Made by a program: the position numbers and the translations under genes. Below are positions 35,303 to 43,914 of a stretch of DNA of 64,000 nucleotides, piece by piece (position 1 is the stretch's first letter; each line of letters opens with the position of its first letter). This stretch comes from Flavobacterium sp. CFS9. GTDB taxonomy: Bacteria > Bacteroidota > Bacteroidia > Flavobacteriales > Flavobacteriaceae. The DNA lies in contig NZ_AP031573.1 in assembly GCF_041154745.1 (NCBI RefSeq), positions 3,472,001 to 3,536,000 on the forward strand, given 5' to 3'. Under the pieces are notes generated by a model. That model was not told where the DNA came from. It saw nothing but the letters and a program-made list of their open reading frames with translations, and did not search any database.

Positions 35303-36628
35303 ATGAGAAAACATTTCATGTTGTTTCTTGGGCTTTTCACAGCTTTTACACTTCAGGCGCAGGAAGATTTTCAAATAGGAAATCGTGCCTCTAAGGTTAC
35401 GATACCTTTTACATTAATTAACAATCTGGTTTTTATTCCTATAAAAGTAAATGGAGTAGAACTGAATTTCTTACTGGATTCTGGTGTTGAAGAAACCATT
35501 TTGTTCAGTATGGAAGAAATGCAGGAAGTTAGTTTTAAAAATGTTCAGAAAATTAAGCTGAGAGGTTTAGGAAGTGACAACGAAATTGAAGGTTTGAAAT
35601 CGACCAATAATGTTTTAGAAACTCATGGTTTAAAATCAAGCAACCATTTGCTTTATGTTATTCTGGATCAAACTTTTAATCTGTCATCGCACATTGGAAT
35701 TCCGGTGAATGGTATTATCGGATATAAATTTTTCAAAAACAACCTCGTTGAGTTAAACTATCAAAAGAAGAAGATTGTTGTTCATCAGAATAATGAAGAG
35801 ACTCTTAAAAGACTGAATAAAAAATTTAAAGCAGTTCCTATTACGATCGAAAGATCTAAACCGTATCTGTACACAACCGCATTTGTAGACAATGCTGCTG
35901 TTCCCGCAAAAATGTTAATTGATATTGGTAATAGTGATGCTTTTTGGATTTTTAAGAATGATATTATAAAACTTCCGAATAAAAATTTTCCCGATTTTTT
36001 AGGGAAAGGTTTCAGTGGTGATATAGAAGGACATCGTGCCAAAATTGAAAAGTTTTCTATAGGTGAGTTTGATTTTAATAACCCTATCGTGGCTTTTCCG
36101 GATTCAACTTCGATTCGAAATGTGAAGATGGTGCCGGGACGAATTGGTTCTGTCGGTGGAGAAGTTTTAAAACGATTTACAGTTGTACTGGATTATGCGG
36201 ATAAAACATTGTATCTCAGGAAAAACAGTAAATTTTCAGAGCCTTTTACTTATAATAAGAGTGGAATTACTGTGCAGCACAACGGGCTTCAATGGGTTCA
36301 GGAGACGGTTCATTTGGAGACTGTGCAGGTTGTTAATTCAGTTCAGGAAGCGGGTTATACTGCTAAAAAAGATAACAATTTCAGATATAAGTTTTCACTA
36401 AAACCAATTTATGAAATTGTAAATATCCGTAAAAACTCAGCCGCAGAACGTTGTGGATTGAAAACAGGAGATGTCATTGTTCGAATTAATCATACGCTTC
36501 CGTACAAATATACCTTACAGCAAATTAATTCACTTTTAAAGTCGGAAGAAGATGTTTGGATAGATTTAGAAGTAGAAAGAAATAGTCTTCTTTTAAAATT
36601 TAGATTTAAACTGGAAGATGAGTTGTAG
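35303..36628 (+). CDS. Exported aspartyl-protease-like protein with C-terminal PDZ domain
   Basis: The 441-residue protein has a signal peptide (residues 1-20, ending LQAQ). Two pepsin/retropepsin-like halves follow: the first has LLDSGVEETI with Asp59-Ser-Gly, the second LIDIGNSDAFWIF with Asp207-Ile-Gly, where Thr/Ser of the usual DTG/DSG is replaced by Ile. Residues about 390-440 form a PDZ domain (RKNSAAERCGLKTGDVIVRI). Such proteins are widespread in Bacteroidota as predicted periplasmic aspartyl proteases. The altered second motif leaves real catalysis uncertain; it could be a peptide-binding relative. Confidence 0.82.
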   Translation: MRKHFMLFLGLFTAFTLQAQEDFQIGNRASKVTIPFTLINNLVFIPIKVNGVELNFLLDSGVEETILFSMEEMQEVSFKNVQKIKLRGLGSDNEIEGLKSTNNVLETHGLKSSNHLLYVILDQTFNLSSHIGIPVNGIIGYKFFKNNLVELNYQKKKIVVHQNNEETLKRLNKKFKAVPITIERSKPYLYTTAFVDNAAVPAKMLIDIGNSDAFWIFKNDIIKLPNKNFPDFLGKGFSGDIEGHRAKIEKFSIGEFDFNNPIVAFPDSTSIRNVKMVPGRIGSVGGEVLKRFTVVLDYADKTLYLRKNSKFSEPFTYNKSGITVQHNGLQWVQETVHLETVQVVNSVQEAGYTAKKDNNFRYKFSLKPIYEIVNIRKNSAAERCGLKTGDVIVRINHTLPYKYTLQQINSLLKSEEDVWIDLEVERNSLLLKFRFKLEDEL

Positions 36629-36694
36629 TAGGCTTTAACGTTATTTTTTTGTATAATTTTTTTGTAAAAATTTAATTATTAAAGTAAGCTTTAA

Positions 36695-36728
36695 TTGTTT
36701 AATAAACATTATTATTTCGTTATGTTTG
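36695..36728 (+). promoter_or_regulatory. Promoter of the T9SS adhesin operon
   Basis: TTG at 36695-36697 and TATGTTTG at 36721-36728 are separated by 23 bases, within the Bacteroidetes range, and lie 22 bases upstream of the ATG at 36750. Confidence 0.55.
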
Positions 36729-36749
36729 TAAAAAAATAACCGGAAGTCT

Positions 36750-39389
36750 ATGGTGAAAAATTACACTAGTTTCTTGCAATTCGCATTGTTTTTTATGGTC
36801 TTATTGGTTAGTGCTTCAAAACTTCAGGCGCAGTGTGCGGGAACTGATGCGCAAAAAATAATTTGTGATATTGAAGATCCGGTCAATCAATCAATCTCTT
36901 TGTTTTCGTTATTGGGAGGTACCCCGGCTCCCGGAGGAACGTGGACGGATAATAATAATTTAAGAGGCTTAGATACTTCTACAGGAATGTTAAACGCACA
37001 GCTTATTTCAAGTGGGGGAACTTACCAATACACCTATACTGTAACAACGCCGGGATGTGTTGTAAATAAAGCGACCGTAACCTTAACTATTGGCGCATAT
37101 TCAGGAATTGGAACTGAAGCTACAATCTGTAATGACAGAGGAGAGTATAATCTTTTTACAGCATTTAATAGTGTTATTATGGGACCGCATTCCAACGGAA
37201 CATGGAGGGATAGTAGCGGTAGGATTGTAAGATCTACGTTCACGGTACCAAAGGTACAAGTGAAGACCACTTATAATTTTACTTACACAGTGCCGCCTGT
37301 ACTGGCATGCGAATCGGTACCACTTACCTCGGCAGTGAAGATAACGGTTGTAAGGAAGCCGGAAGCCGGAGATCCAACAGATAAAGAATTATGCGGTACG
37401 ACTGATTTGGGACCTTATGCTAATTTTGACCTGCACGACCTGCTTTCAGGGGAAGATATGGGAGGTAAGTGGAGTGGTCCCGGTATTATCGCGTCAACAG
37501 GCTATACCGTTAATCTTCAGACATTGTTTGCTACATCCGGACCAGGAGAGTACATTTATACCTACACTGTTTTTGCGGTTCCGGATCAGAATATCTGTGA
37601 AAATGATGTTGAAACGATAAAAATTACACTGGAAAAGAGATTAGATTTTACCGGCGCAAAGCTGGTGGTTAACTCGGATATTTGTGAAGATAAAATGGCA
37701 ACAGCATCGTATACCGCACGAATTACGCGAGGGGCTCAAGCTATCCCGGACGGAGAATATGAAGTTCAGTATACTATTACAGGGCCTACCGTTGCATCAG
37801 CAACTGTAAAGGCTAATTTTACTAATGGGGTATTGATATTTCCGCTTAATTCTAATTATTTTAAACAAATAGGTACATTTACGCTTACTGTTACCAGCAT
37901 TATAGCCACATCCAGTAAAAGATTGTGTACCAATATAATTAATAATTTATCAGACGATTTAATTATTAGTCCTTTGCCGCGTTTAGACGGAGCCGTTTTA
38001 ACAACTATTCCAGTTTGTCAAAATGAGGCAGCAGTAGTTCAAATTTCAAATGCTTCGTTGTTGGCTAATGGAACTTACAGAATTACGTATAATCTGACGG
38101 GTGATAATGTTGTTACCGGTAGAACAGCAAATATTGCAGTTTCCGGCGGCAGTGCAAACTTTGTAATTCCGGCGAGTTTAAATGTAAAAAGCGGATCGTC
38201 AGCAATTACAATAACTGGTATCACAAACATTACAAATCCGTCTCCCCAATGTTCGAATGCGGCCAATGTAAAAGGAAACCAGGTTATCAATCCTTTGCCG
38301 GATGGAACAACTGTTGTGGTACAGGTCGAAAATTTTTGTTTTGGAGAGCCAGTTCCTGTTGCGGTTTCCGGATTAGGAAATTTAACGGACATTACACTCT
38401 CTTACACGCTTTCTGACAGTAACTCATCTGCATTACAGACCGTTGTTTTAGCGGTTACAAACGGAAAAGTTGCTTTTGTTATTCCTGCAGAACTGCTTTT
38501 AAATACAGGTTCGACAAGAATTAAGGTTCTAAATGTGAAAAACAATGTGACATCCTGTGATATTGATTTGGTTAATGTGTCGGATACTTTTATAATAAAT
38601 TCAATTCCTGGCGCTCCGCTTGCGGCTAGCCCGCAGATTTTTTGTAAAGTGGAAGGAGCGGTAATTACAAATCTAACACCGCGTGGAGCTCAGTACAAAT
38701 GGTATAGTTCGGCAACGGCAACAGCACCACTTGCTGATACGTATGTTTTAAAAACAGAGCAGCTTTATGTGAGAGAAGTTTCTGCTGCAAATTGTAGTTC
38801 TGCACCAACTCAGGTTTCGGTGGTGGTAAACGATACACCGGCTCCAACTCTGAATTCTGGAGGGGAGAATTTTTGCGGTTTAAAAAATCCTACCATTGGA
38901 GATTTATCCAAAGCGACCAATGTATCTTCGACAGTTGCCTGGTATGATGCCGAGAATGATGGCAATTTGTTGACTTCAACAACTTTGCTTCGAGATAAGG
39001 CAACTTATTACGGTTTCGATCTTTCGGTTGTAACCAGTTGTATTTCTGATAATTATTTAGGAGTTACAGTTTCTTTATTCGATTGTAATCCGGATGAATA
39101 TGCCTTTTTTATTCCGGACGGATTTTCACCAAACGGAGATAACGTAAACGATACTTTCAGAATTCCGGATATAGAATTTTTGTACCCGGATTATACTCTT
39201 GAAATTTTCAACAGATATGGAAATGTGATGTTTAAAGGAGATAGAAATAAACCCAATTGGGATGGAAGAAATTCTGAATCAGTCGGTTTTGGTGACGGAA
39301 TTGCGGCAAATGGAGTCTATTTTTATGTGATCAATTTTAATAAAAATAACAGACGTCCGCAACAAGGCCGACTTTACCTGAACAGATAA
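36750..39389 (+). CDS. T9SS type B cargo protein (gliding-motility-associated C-terminal domain)
   Basis: The 879-residue secreted or surface protein has a signal peptide (about 1-28, ending LQAQ). The middle consists of repeated Cys-containing, Ig-like or SprB-type beta segments with PLP(D/R)G/PGAP linkers. The last 95 residues are the gliding-motility C-terminal domain: FFIPDGFSPNGDNVNDTF, LEIFNRYGNVMFKG, NWDGR and NGVYFYVINF. This domain routes type B substrates through the type IX secretion system. Immediately downstream are a PorP/SprF protein and an OmpA-family protein, the usual partners needed to secrete and attach type B adhesins. Confidence 0.9.
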   Translation: MVKNYTSFLQFALFFMVLLVSASKLQAQCAGTDAQKIICDIEDPVNQSISLFSLLGGTPAPGGTWTDNNNLRGLDTSTGMLNAQLISSGGTYQYTYTVTTPGCVVNKATVTLTIGAYSGIGTEATICNDRGEYNLFTAFNSVIMGPHSNGTWRDSSGRIVRSTFTVPKVQVKTTYNFTYTVPPVLACESVPLTSAVKITVVRKPEAGDPTDKELCGTTDLGPYANFDLHDLLSGEDMGGKWSGPGIIASTGYTVNLQTLFATSGPGEYIYTYTVFAVPDQNICENDVETIKITLEKRLDFTGAKLVVNSDICEDKMATASYTARITRGAQAIPDGEYEVQYTITGPTVASATVKANFTNGVLIFPLNSNYFKQIGTFTLTVTSIIATSSKRLCTNIINNLSDDLIISPLPRLDGAVLTTIPVCQNEAAVVQISNASLLANGTYRITYNLTGDNVVTGRTANIAVSGGSANFVIPASLNVKSGSSAITITGITNITNPSPQCSNAANVKGNQVINPLPDGTTVVVQVENFCFGEPVPVAVSGLGNLTDITLSYTLSDSNSSALQTVVLAVTNGKVAFVIPAELLLNTGSTRIKVLNVKNNVTSCDIDLVNVSDTFIINSIPGAPLAASPQIFCKVEGAVITNLTPRGAQYKWYSSATATAPLADTYVLKTEQLYVREVSAANCSSAPTQVSVVVNDTPAPTLNSGGENFCGLKNPTIGDLSKATNVSSTVAWYDAENDGNLLTSTTLLRDKATYYGFDLSVVTSCISDNYLGVTVSLFDCNPDEYAFFIPDGFSPNGDNVNDTFRIPDIEFLYPDYTLEIFNRYGNVMFKGDRNKPNWDGRNSESVGFGDGIAANGVYFYVINFNKNNRRPQQGRLYLNR

Positions 39390-39421
39390 TTTTCTTTTAT
39401 AGCATTTAAGATAAGTTTCAA

Positions 39422-40357
39422 ATGAAAAAAGTACTACTTTTTATAAGTTTCCTCTTTTGTATCACATCAGCTTCGGCCCAACAGGATCCTGAGTACACCC
39501 ATTATATGTACAACATGAGTGTAGTTAATCCTGCTTATGCGACAGGAGTTCCCGCGATGATGAATTTTGGAGGATTGTACAGAACGCAATGGGTTGGAGC
39601 CGTTGGAGCACCTAAAACTTTCACCTTTTTCGGACATACAGCTTTAAGTGATAAAATAGAGGTTGGGCTTTCATTGGTTTCAGATGATATTGGTGACGGA
39701 GCCAAAAAAGAAAATAATTTCTACGCTGATTTTGCCTATGTCTTAAATCTGGGTAGAAAAAATAAACTTTCACTTGGACTAAAAGCTGGTTATACCTCGC
39801 TTCAAAGTAATTTCAACGGGTTTAAATTAGAAAGTGGAGATGCAGCCAGTGATTTGGCTTTCGCCCAAAATGTAAACGTCACCAAACCTAATATTGGGGT
39901 GGGGGCCTATTATTTCAGAGACAATTTTTATGTTGGTTTATCCGTACCAAATTTGTTGAGCACCAAACATATCGAAGAAAAATCCGGAATCAACGCTTAC
40001 GGATCAGAAGCCATTCATACTTTTTTAACGGCAGGATATGTTTTTCAACTCAATGATAAGGTTAAACTAAAACCTGCTATTATGTCAAGATTTGTTCCGG
40101 GAGCGCCGGTTAATTTAGACCTGACAGCCAATGTTTTGTACAATAATAAATTCGAATTTGGGGCAGCCTATAGAGTAAACGATGCCGTGAGTGCTTTAAT
40201 GAATATAAATGTAACGCCAACTTTAAGAGTAGGCTATGCTTACGATCATACGCTATCGAATATGGGCAGGTTTAATTCCGGAACACACGAAATTATGCTG
40301 CTTTTTGATTTAGACTTATTAGGAAAAGGATACGATAAATCCCCAAGATTCTTTTAA
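39422..40357 (+). CDS. PorP/SprF family type IX secretion outer-membrane protein
   Basis: The 311-residue outer-membrane barrel has a signal peptide (1-19, ending SASAQ). Family features are QDPEYTHYMYNMSVVNPAYATG directly after cleavage, GLYRTQWVGAVGAPKTF and FNSGTHEIMLLFDL near the C-terminus. SprF-like proteins are dedicated partners that help specific type B cargo reach the surface. The preceding gene encodes such a cargo and the OmpA-family gene starts one base after this stop codon, so the three form one operon. Confidence 0.92.
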   Translation: MKKVLLFISFLFCITSASAQQDPEYTHYMYNMSVVNPAYATGVPAMMNFGGLYRTQWVGAVGAPKTFTFFGHTALSDKIEVGLSLVSDDIGDGAKKENNFYADFAYVLNLGRKNKLSLGLKAGYTSLQSNFNGFKLESGDAASDLAFAQNVNVTKPNIGVGAYYFRDNFYVGLSVPNLLSTKHIEEKSGINAYGSEAIHTFLTAGYVFQLNDKVKLKPAIMSRFVPGAPVNLDLTANVLYNNKFEFGAAYRVNDAVSALMNINVTPTLRVGYAYDHTLSNMGRFNSGTHEIMLLFDLDLLGKGYDKSPRFF

Positions 40358-40358
40358 A

Positions 40359-42533
40359 ATGAAAAATAGGAAAAAACTACTCGTTATTGTATTCGTATTT
40401 TTAATACAGTTTTTGCAGGCTCAGGATTTTGAATTGGCCAGAGCCAAGCGTTTTTTTGATAAAACGCATTATGCTGAAGCCATTACTTTATATGAAAAAT
40501 TAGCAGAAAATAAGCCATCGCAGGAAGTAATTAAAAATCTGGCGGATTCTTATTTTTATACCAACGATCTGATAAAAGCCCAGCGATATTACCGACTTTT
40601 GATTCAAAATTATGGCAATGATTTAGACCGGAATTATTATTTCAGATATGCACAGACTTTAAAAGCAAGCAATAGTTATGACGACGCCAATGCAGCCTTA
40701 AAAGAGTATTATTCAAAATCAGATAATAGTGATGCGGTTTCTAATTTTGAGAAAGAGTTGAAAACTTTGGAGAATGTTTCGGCAATTGGGAAACGATATG
40801 AACTTAAAAATTTGGCAATCAACACCCCTAATTCAGAGTTTGGAGCAGTAAAATACAATGAAAATCTGGTTTTTGCAGGAGTAAAATTAAAACCCGGATT
40901 ATTGGATAAGAAATTCAAATGGGACAATAAAACATATTTGAATTTAGTGACGATTCCTCTTAAAAACAGTAATTCCGCGGATTCTATAGTTCATTATTTT
41001 GCCAAAGAGTTAAAAAGCGGGATGCACGAGGCAAACGCGGTTTTTACGAAAGACGGTAAAACGATTTATTTTACGCGTAATAATTCCAAAAATAAAAGCA
41101 AGAAAACAAACGAGCAGAAAATTTCGAATCTTCAGATCTTTAAAGCCGAACTGGTCGAAGGGAAATGGAAAAATGTAACGTCACTTCCGTTTAACAGTTC
41201 AGAATATTCAGTCGAACATCCTGCATTGAGTCCGGATGAAAAAGTGTTGTACTTTGCATCAGATATGCCCGGAACTTTGGGTTCGTTTGATATCTATTCA
41301 GTTAACATCAATAAAGGAGCATTTGATACACCCCGAAATTTAGGACCAACCATTAATACCGACAAAAGAGAGCAGTTTCCTTTTGTCTCAACAGATCAAA
41401 AACTTTATTTTTCTTCTGACGGACATTTGGGTTATGGATCGCTTGATGTTTTTGTTTCAGATATTAAAGGAAACGAATACAGCAAACCTGTGAATGTGGG
41501 ACAACCTTTGAATTCAAATGGAGATGATTTCTCTTTCAATATCGATGCTGATACCAAAGAAGGTTATTTTGCTTCCAATAGAGAGGGCGGAAAAGGAAGT
41601 GATGATATTTATCAGATTAAAGAAATCAAAGATCTAATTGTAGAAGACTGTAAACAATTCATTGCAGGAATTATTACAGATGTCGATACCAAGCTGCCTT
41701 TAGAAAATGCGACAGTGACTTTACAGAATTCAGATCAAAAGGTGCTAAACTCAATTATTACTTCAGCAGATGGAAAGTTCAGTTTTACTGTTGATTGCGA
41801 AAGTTTGTTTACTGTTTTAAGTTCCAAAGAAAAGTATACAAGCGCATCGAGAGTCATATCTTCCGGAAAAACCAGAGATGCAAGCCATGATGCTTCGATG
41901 GCACTAAGATCTTTGGAGGTTATAAAACAAGAAGAGTTACAAACAGCTGAAAAGAAAAGACAGGAAGAGCAGCAGCTTGCAGAAAAGAAAAGGCAGGAAG
42001 AAGAAATTGATACGAAACGAAGAAAAGAAAGAGAAGCATTGGCTGCTATTGCTTTAAAAGAAGCAGATAAAAAAGCAAAGGCAGACGAAATTATAGCAAA
42101 AGAAATTAGAAAGAAAGAGAAAACAACTCAGATTCTTGCGCAGGAGAAAGATGTAATAAAAGACAATAAAGGGAGGTTAATCATTAAAACCGATCCGATT
42201 TACTTTGATTATAATTTATGGTACATCCGAAAAGAATCCAAAGTAGTATTGGGACGTGTGGTGGAATTAATGCAGAAATATCCTGACATGGTAATCGAAA
42301 TTGGATCACATACCGATTCAAGAGGAAATGAAAAGTTTAATGCCAATTTATCTCAGAAAAGAGCCAGTTCAACCAGAGATTTTATATTAGAATCTGGTAT
42401 TAATGCTAAAAGAGTTACGGCAAAAGGATATGGGGAATCAGTACCTATAGTAAAATGCAACCCAGATGAAGCCTGTTCTGAAGAAGAACATGAATTGAAC
42501 AGAAGAAGTGAATTTGTAATTAAGGATTTATAA
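40359..42533 (+). CDS. OmpA-family protein with TPR, WD40-like and OmpA domains
   Basis: The 724-residue envelope protein has a signal peptide (1-21, ending LQAQ). TPR repeats cover about 22-130. PD40-type beta-propeller blades (HPALSPDEKVLYFASDMPG, FPFVSTDQKLYFSSDGHLG) cover about 160-420. A carboxypeptidase-regulatory-like beta domain is near 435-505 and a charged coiled coil at about 520-600. The OmpA peptidoglycan-binding domain covers about 615-722, with IEIGSHTDSRGNEKFN and the terminal ELNRRSEFVI. This architecture matches the PorE/OmpA proteins paired with SprF and type B cargo, anchoring the complex to peptidoglycan. Confidence 0.92.
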   Translation: MKNRKKLLVIVFVFLIQFLQAQDFELARAKRFFDKTHYAEAITLYEKLAENKPSQEVIKNLADSYFYTNDLIKAQRYYRLLIQNYGNDLDRNYYFRYAQTLKASNSYDDANAALKEYYSKSDNSDAVSNFEKELKTLENVSAIGKRYELKNLAINTPNSEFGAVKYNENLVFAGVKLKPGLLDKKFKWDNKTYLNLVTIPLKNSNSADSIVHYFAKELKSGMHEANAVFTKDGKTIYFTRNNSKNKSKKTNEQKISNLQIFKAELVEGKWKNVTSLPFNSSEYSVEHPALSPDEKVLYFASDMPGTLGSFDIYSVNINKGAFDTPRNLGPTINTDKREQFPFVSTDQKLYFSSDGHLGYGSLDVFVSDIKGNEYSKPVNVGQPLNSNGDDFSFNIDADTKEGYFASNREGGKGSDDIYQIKEIKDLIVEDCKQFIAGIITDVDTKLPLENATVTLQNSDQKVLNSIITSADGKFSFTVDCESLFTVLSSKEKYTSASRVISSGKTRDASHDASMALRSLEVIKQEELQTAEKKRQEEQQLAEKKRQEEEIDTKRRKEREALAAIALKEADKKAKADEIIAKEIRKKEKTTQILAQEKDVIKDNKGRLIIKTDPIYFDYNLWYIRKESKVVLGRVVELMQKYPDMVIEIGSHTDSRGNEKFNANLSQKRASSTRDFILESGINAKRVTAKGYGESVPIVKCNPDEACSEEEHELNRRSEFVIKDL

Positions 42534-42548
42534 ACACGAATGTGGGTC

Positions 42549-42580
42549 AACCCAATAGATTTTTAAAATCTGTTGGGTTT
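42549..42580 (+). terminator. Hairpin after the OmpA-family gene
   Basis: aacccaa...ttgggtt arms plus inner agatttt/aaaatct pairing form a long stem. A second hairpin (gaagcc/ggcttc followed by six T) at 42602-42629 is the stronger terminator. Confidence 0.75.
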
Positions 42581-42601
42581 GATGTTTTAAAAAAATAGTA
42601 T

Positions 42602-42629
42602 AGAAGCCTTTTTTATGGCTTCTTTTTTA
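42602..42629 (+). terminator. Second terminator of the T9SS operon
   Basis: The arms agaagcc and ggcttct with a T-rich loop are followed by tttttt, upstream of the lipoprotein gene at 42673. Confidence 0.75.
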
Positions 42630-42672
42630 TTTAATTTTATAAAATAACAACGATTTTAAAAAAAAAATAATT

Positions 42673-43161
42673 ATGAAAAACCTAGTTGTATCCTGCTTGC
42701 TTGTGACGTGTATCGGACTTCAAAGCTGTAAAAATAATGAAGATCAGAAGGCGGCTGAAGCAGCTAAAGCAGATGCTGAGACCATCGTAAGTACAGAATG
42801 TTATAAAGCTATATATGAAAAAGATATTATCGATTTAAAACTAAACACACTAAAAAATGGAAAGATAAGTGGTAACATGACGATGAAAGTTTCCGCAGCA
42901 ACAGAAAGAGTGGGAGAATTAGCAGGAGAATTTCACGGAGACACCTTATTTGCCGATTATACTTTTCAAGAGGTAACCAATAAGAATAAAACTTTTAAAA
43001 ACCCAATGGCATTCTTAAAAAAAGACAAAAGACTTATTTTAGGCAACGGGACGATGCAGACCACTATGGGAGTTACTTATCTGGTAAAAGACAAACCAAT
43101 CGATTTTGACCGTGTAAAATATAAATTTGATGCTGTCGAATGTACTGAGAAGTCTAAATAA
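42673..43161 (+). CDS. Predicted lipoprotein
   Basis: The 162-residue product has a lipoprotein signal: VSCLLVTCIGLQSC with Cys19 followed by Lys-Asn-Asn. A short Ala/Lys-rich linker (QKAAEAAKADAE) is followed by a compact beta-rich domain with regular strands (GKISGNMTMKV, GEFHGDTLFADYTF). I do not recognise a named family. It stands alone between terminators and converges on the DUF1573 gene. Confidence 0.7.
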   Translation: MKNLVVSCLLVTCIGLQSCKNNEDQKAAEAAKADAETIVSTECYKAIYEKDIIDLKLNTLKNGKISGNMTMKVSAATERVGELAGEFHGDTLFADYTFQEVTNKNKTFKNPMAFLKKDKRLILGNGTMQTTMGVTYLVKDKPIDFDRVKYKFDAVECTEKSK

Positions 43162-43177
43162 TAACCTCTAAAAAACA

Positions 43178-43208
43178 AATCCGACAGGTTTTTTAAATCT
43201 GTCGGATT
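43178..43208 (+). terminator. Hairpin after the lipoprotein gene
   Basis: The arms aatccgacag and ctgtcggatt around a T-rich loop form a stem, but only a weak T-run follows. The ccgacag/ctgtcgg word is shared with the valS terminator at 46571. Confidence 0.65.
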
Positions 43209-43229
43209 AGATTGAAAATACAGATAAAA

Positions 43230-43259
43230 AAAGCCGCTCCTTGAGTAAGAAGCGGCTTT
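43230..43259. terminator. Terminator between the lipoprotein and DUF1573 genes
   Basis: The arms aaagccgct and agcggcttt are preceded by seven A, so the T-run falls on the minus strand and it mainly terminates the DUF1573 gene. Confidence 0.85.
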
Positions 43260-43282
43260 GCTATTTTTTAGATTTTTATTCG

Positions 43283-43663
43283 TTATAAAACTTCACCTTT
43301 GATTTTTAAGGCTACTCTGCCGTCAGGGTAGTTTACGGCATTAGTTTCAACAGTAATTGTTTTACGAATCGGACCGGAAACCATGTTATATTTTACGTCA
43401 ATTTTACCTTTTTTTCCTGGCATAATTGCTGCTGCGGGTTTGGTAACAACTATAGAACTTACGGTAGATTCAGCACCAGTAATCAAAAGCGGGGCATCAC
43501 CTGTATTGGTAAATTCAAAAGAGCGAACTCCATTGTCACTTTTCGAAATTTTTCCATAATCAATTGTATTGTCTTGGGCTTCAAATTCAATTTTTGGGCC
43601 GTTTTGTGCATAACTTATTGTACTAAACAATACGACTGCAATAAAAGAGGCTACATTTTTCAT
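43283..43663 (-). CDS. DUF1573 domain-containing exported protein
   Basis: The 126-residue product has a signal peptide (1-19, ending SYAQ) and one immunoglobulin-like DUF1573 (ASH-type) domain: IDYGKISKSDNGVRSFEFTNTGDAPLLI, then PGKKGKIDVKYN and a final strand pair ending ALKIKGEVL. Proteins of this type are abundant, small, periplasmic or surface beta-sandwich proteins in Bacteroidota with no settled function. It is transcribed alone towards the terminator at 43230. Confidence 0.88.
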   Translation of the reverse strand: MKNVASFIAVVLFSTISYAQNGPKIEFEAQDNTIDYGKISKSDNGVRSFEFTNTGDAPLLITGAESTVSSIVVTKPAAAIMPGKKGKIDVKYNMVSGPIRKTITVETNAVNYPDGRVALKIKGEVL

Positions 43664-43914
43664 TTCAAATTTTTTTTAAGTTGTAAGTAAATATACATTC
43701 TTTTAATTAACACACAAATTATTAATTCGCTTTTTATAGTGTACTTAATTATTTACTTTTGCTGTCAATAATTAGTACAAAAATTGAACCAGTTTTTCTG
43801 TTTAATTGTTTGACCGTGTATCTGCTTCATCGATTGATGATTAGCAAAAGCTGTAATTACAGTAACCAAACGATTAGACAAATAAACAAATTAACGATTA
43901 AACAACCCTAGTAA
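43664..43914. other. Divergent intergenic region before valS
   Basis: No gene is seen. The right half carries gtttaattgtttg near 43801 and the related words aaacgattaga, aaataaacaaatt and acgattaaaca at about 43868-43905, forming an imperfect inverted repeat. The same cgtttaatcgttt words occur near 32637 before cysS and in the hairpin after gyrB. No T-box-like structure was recognised. Confidence 0.35.

Noticed and set aside
43664..43914. T-box riboswitch before valS
   Set aside because: No specifier-loop or antiterminator pattern was found, and T-boxes are not typical of Bacteroidota.
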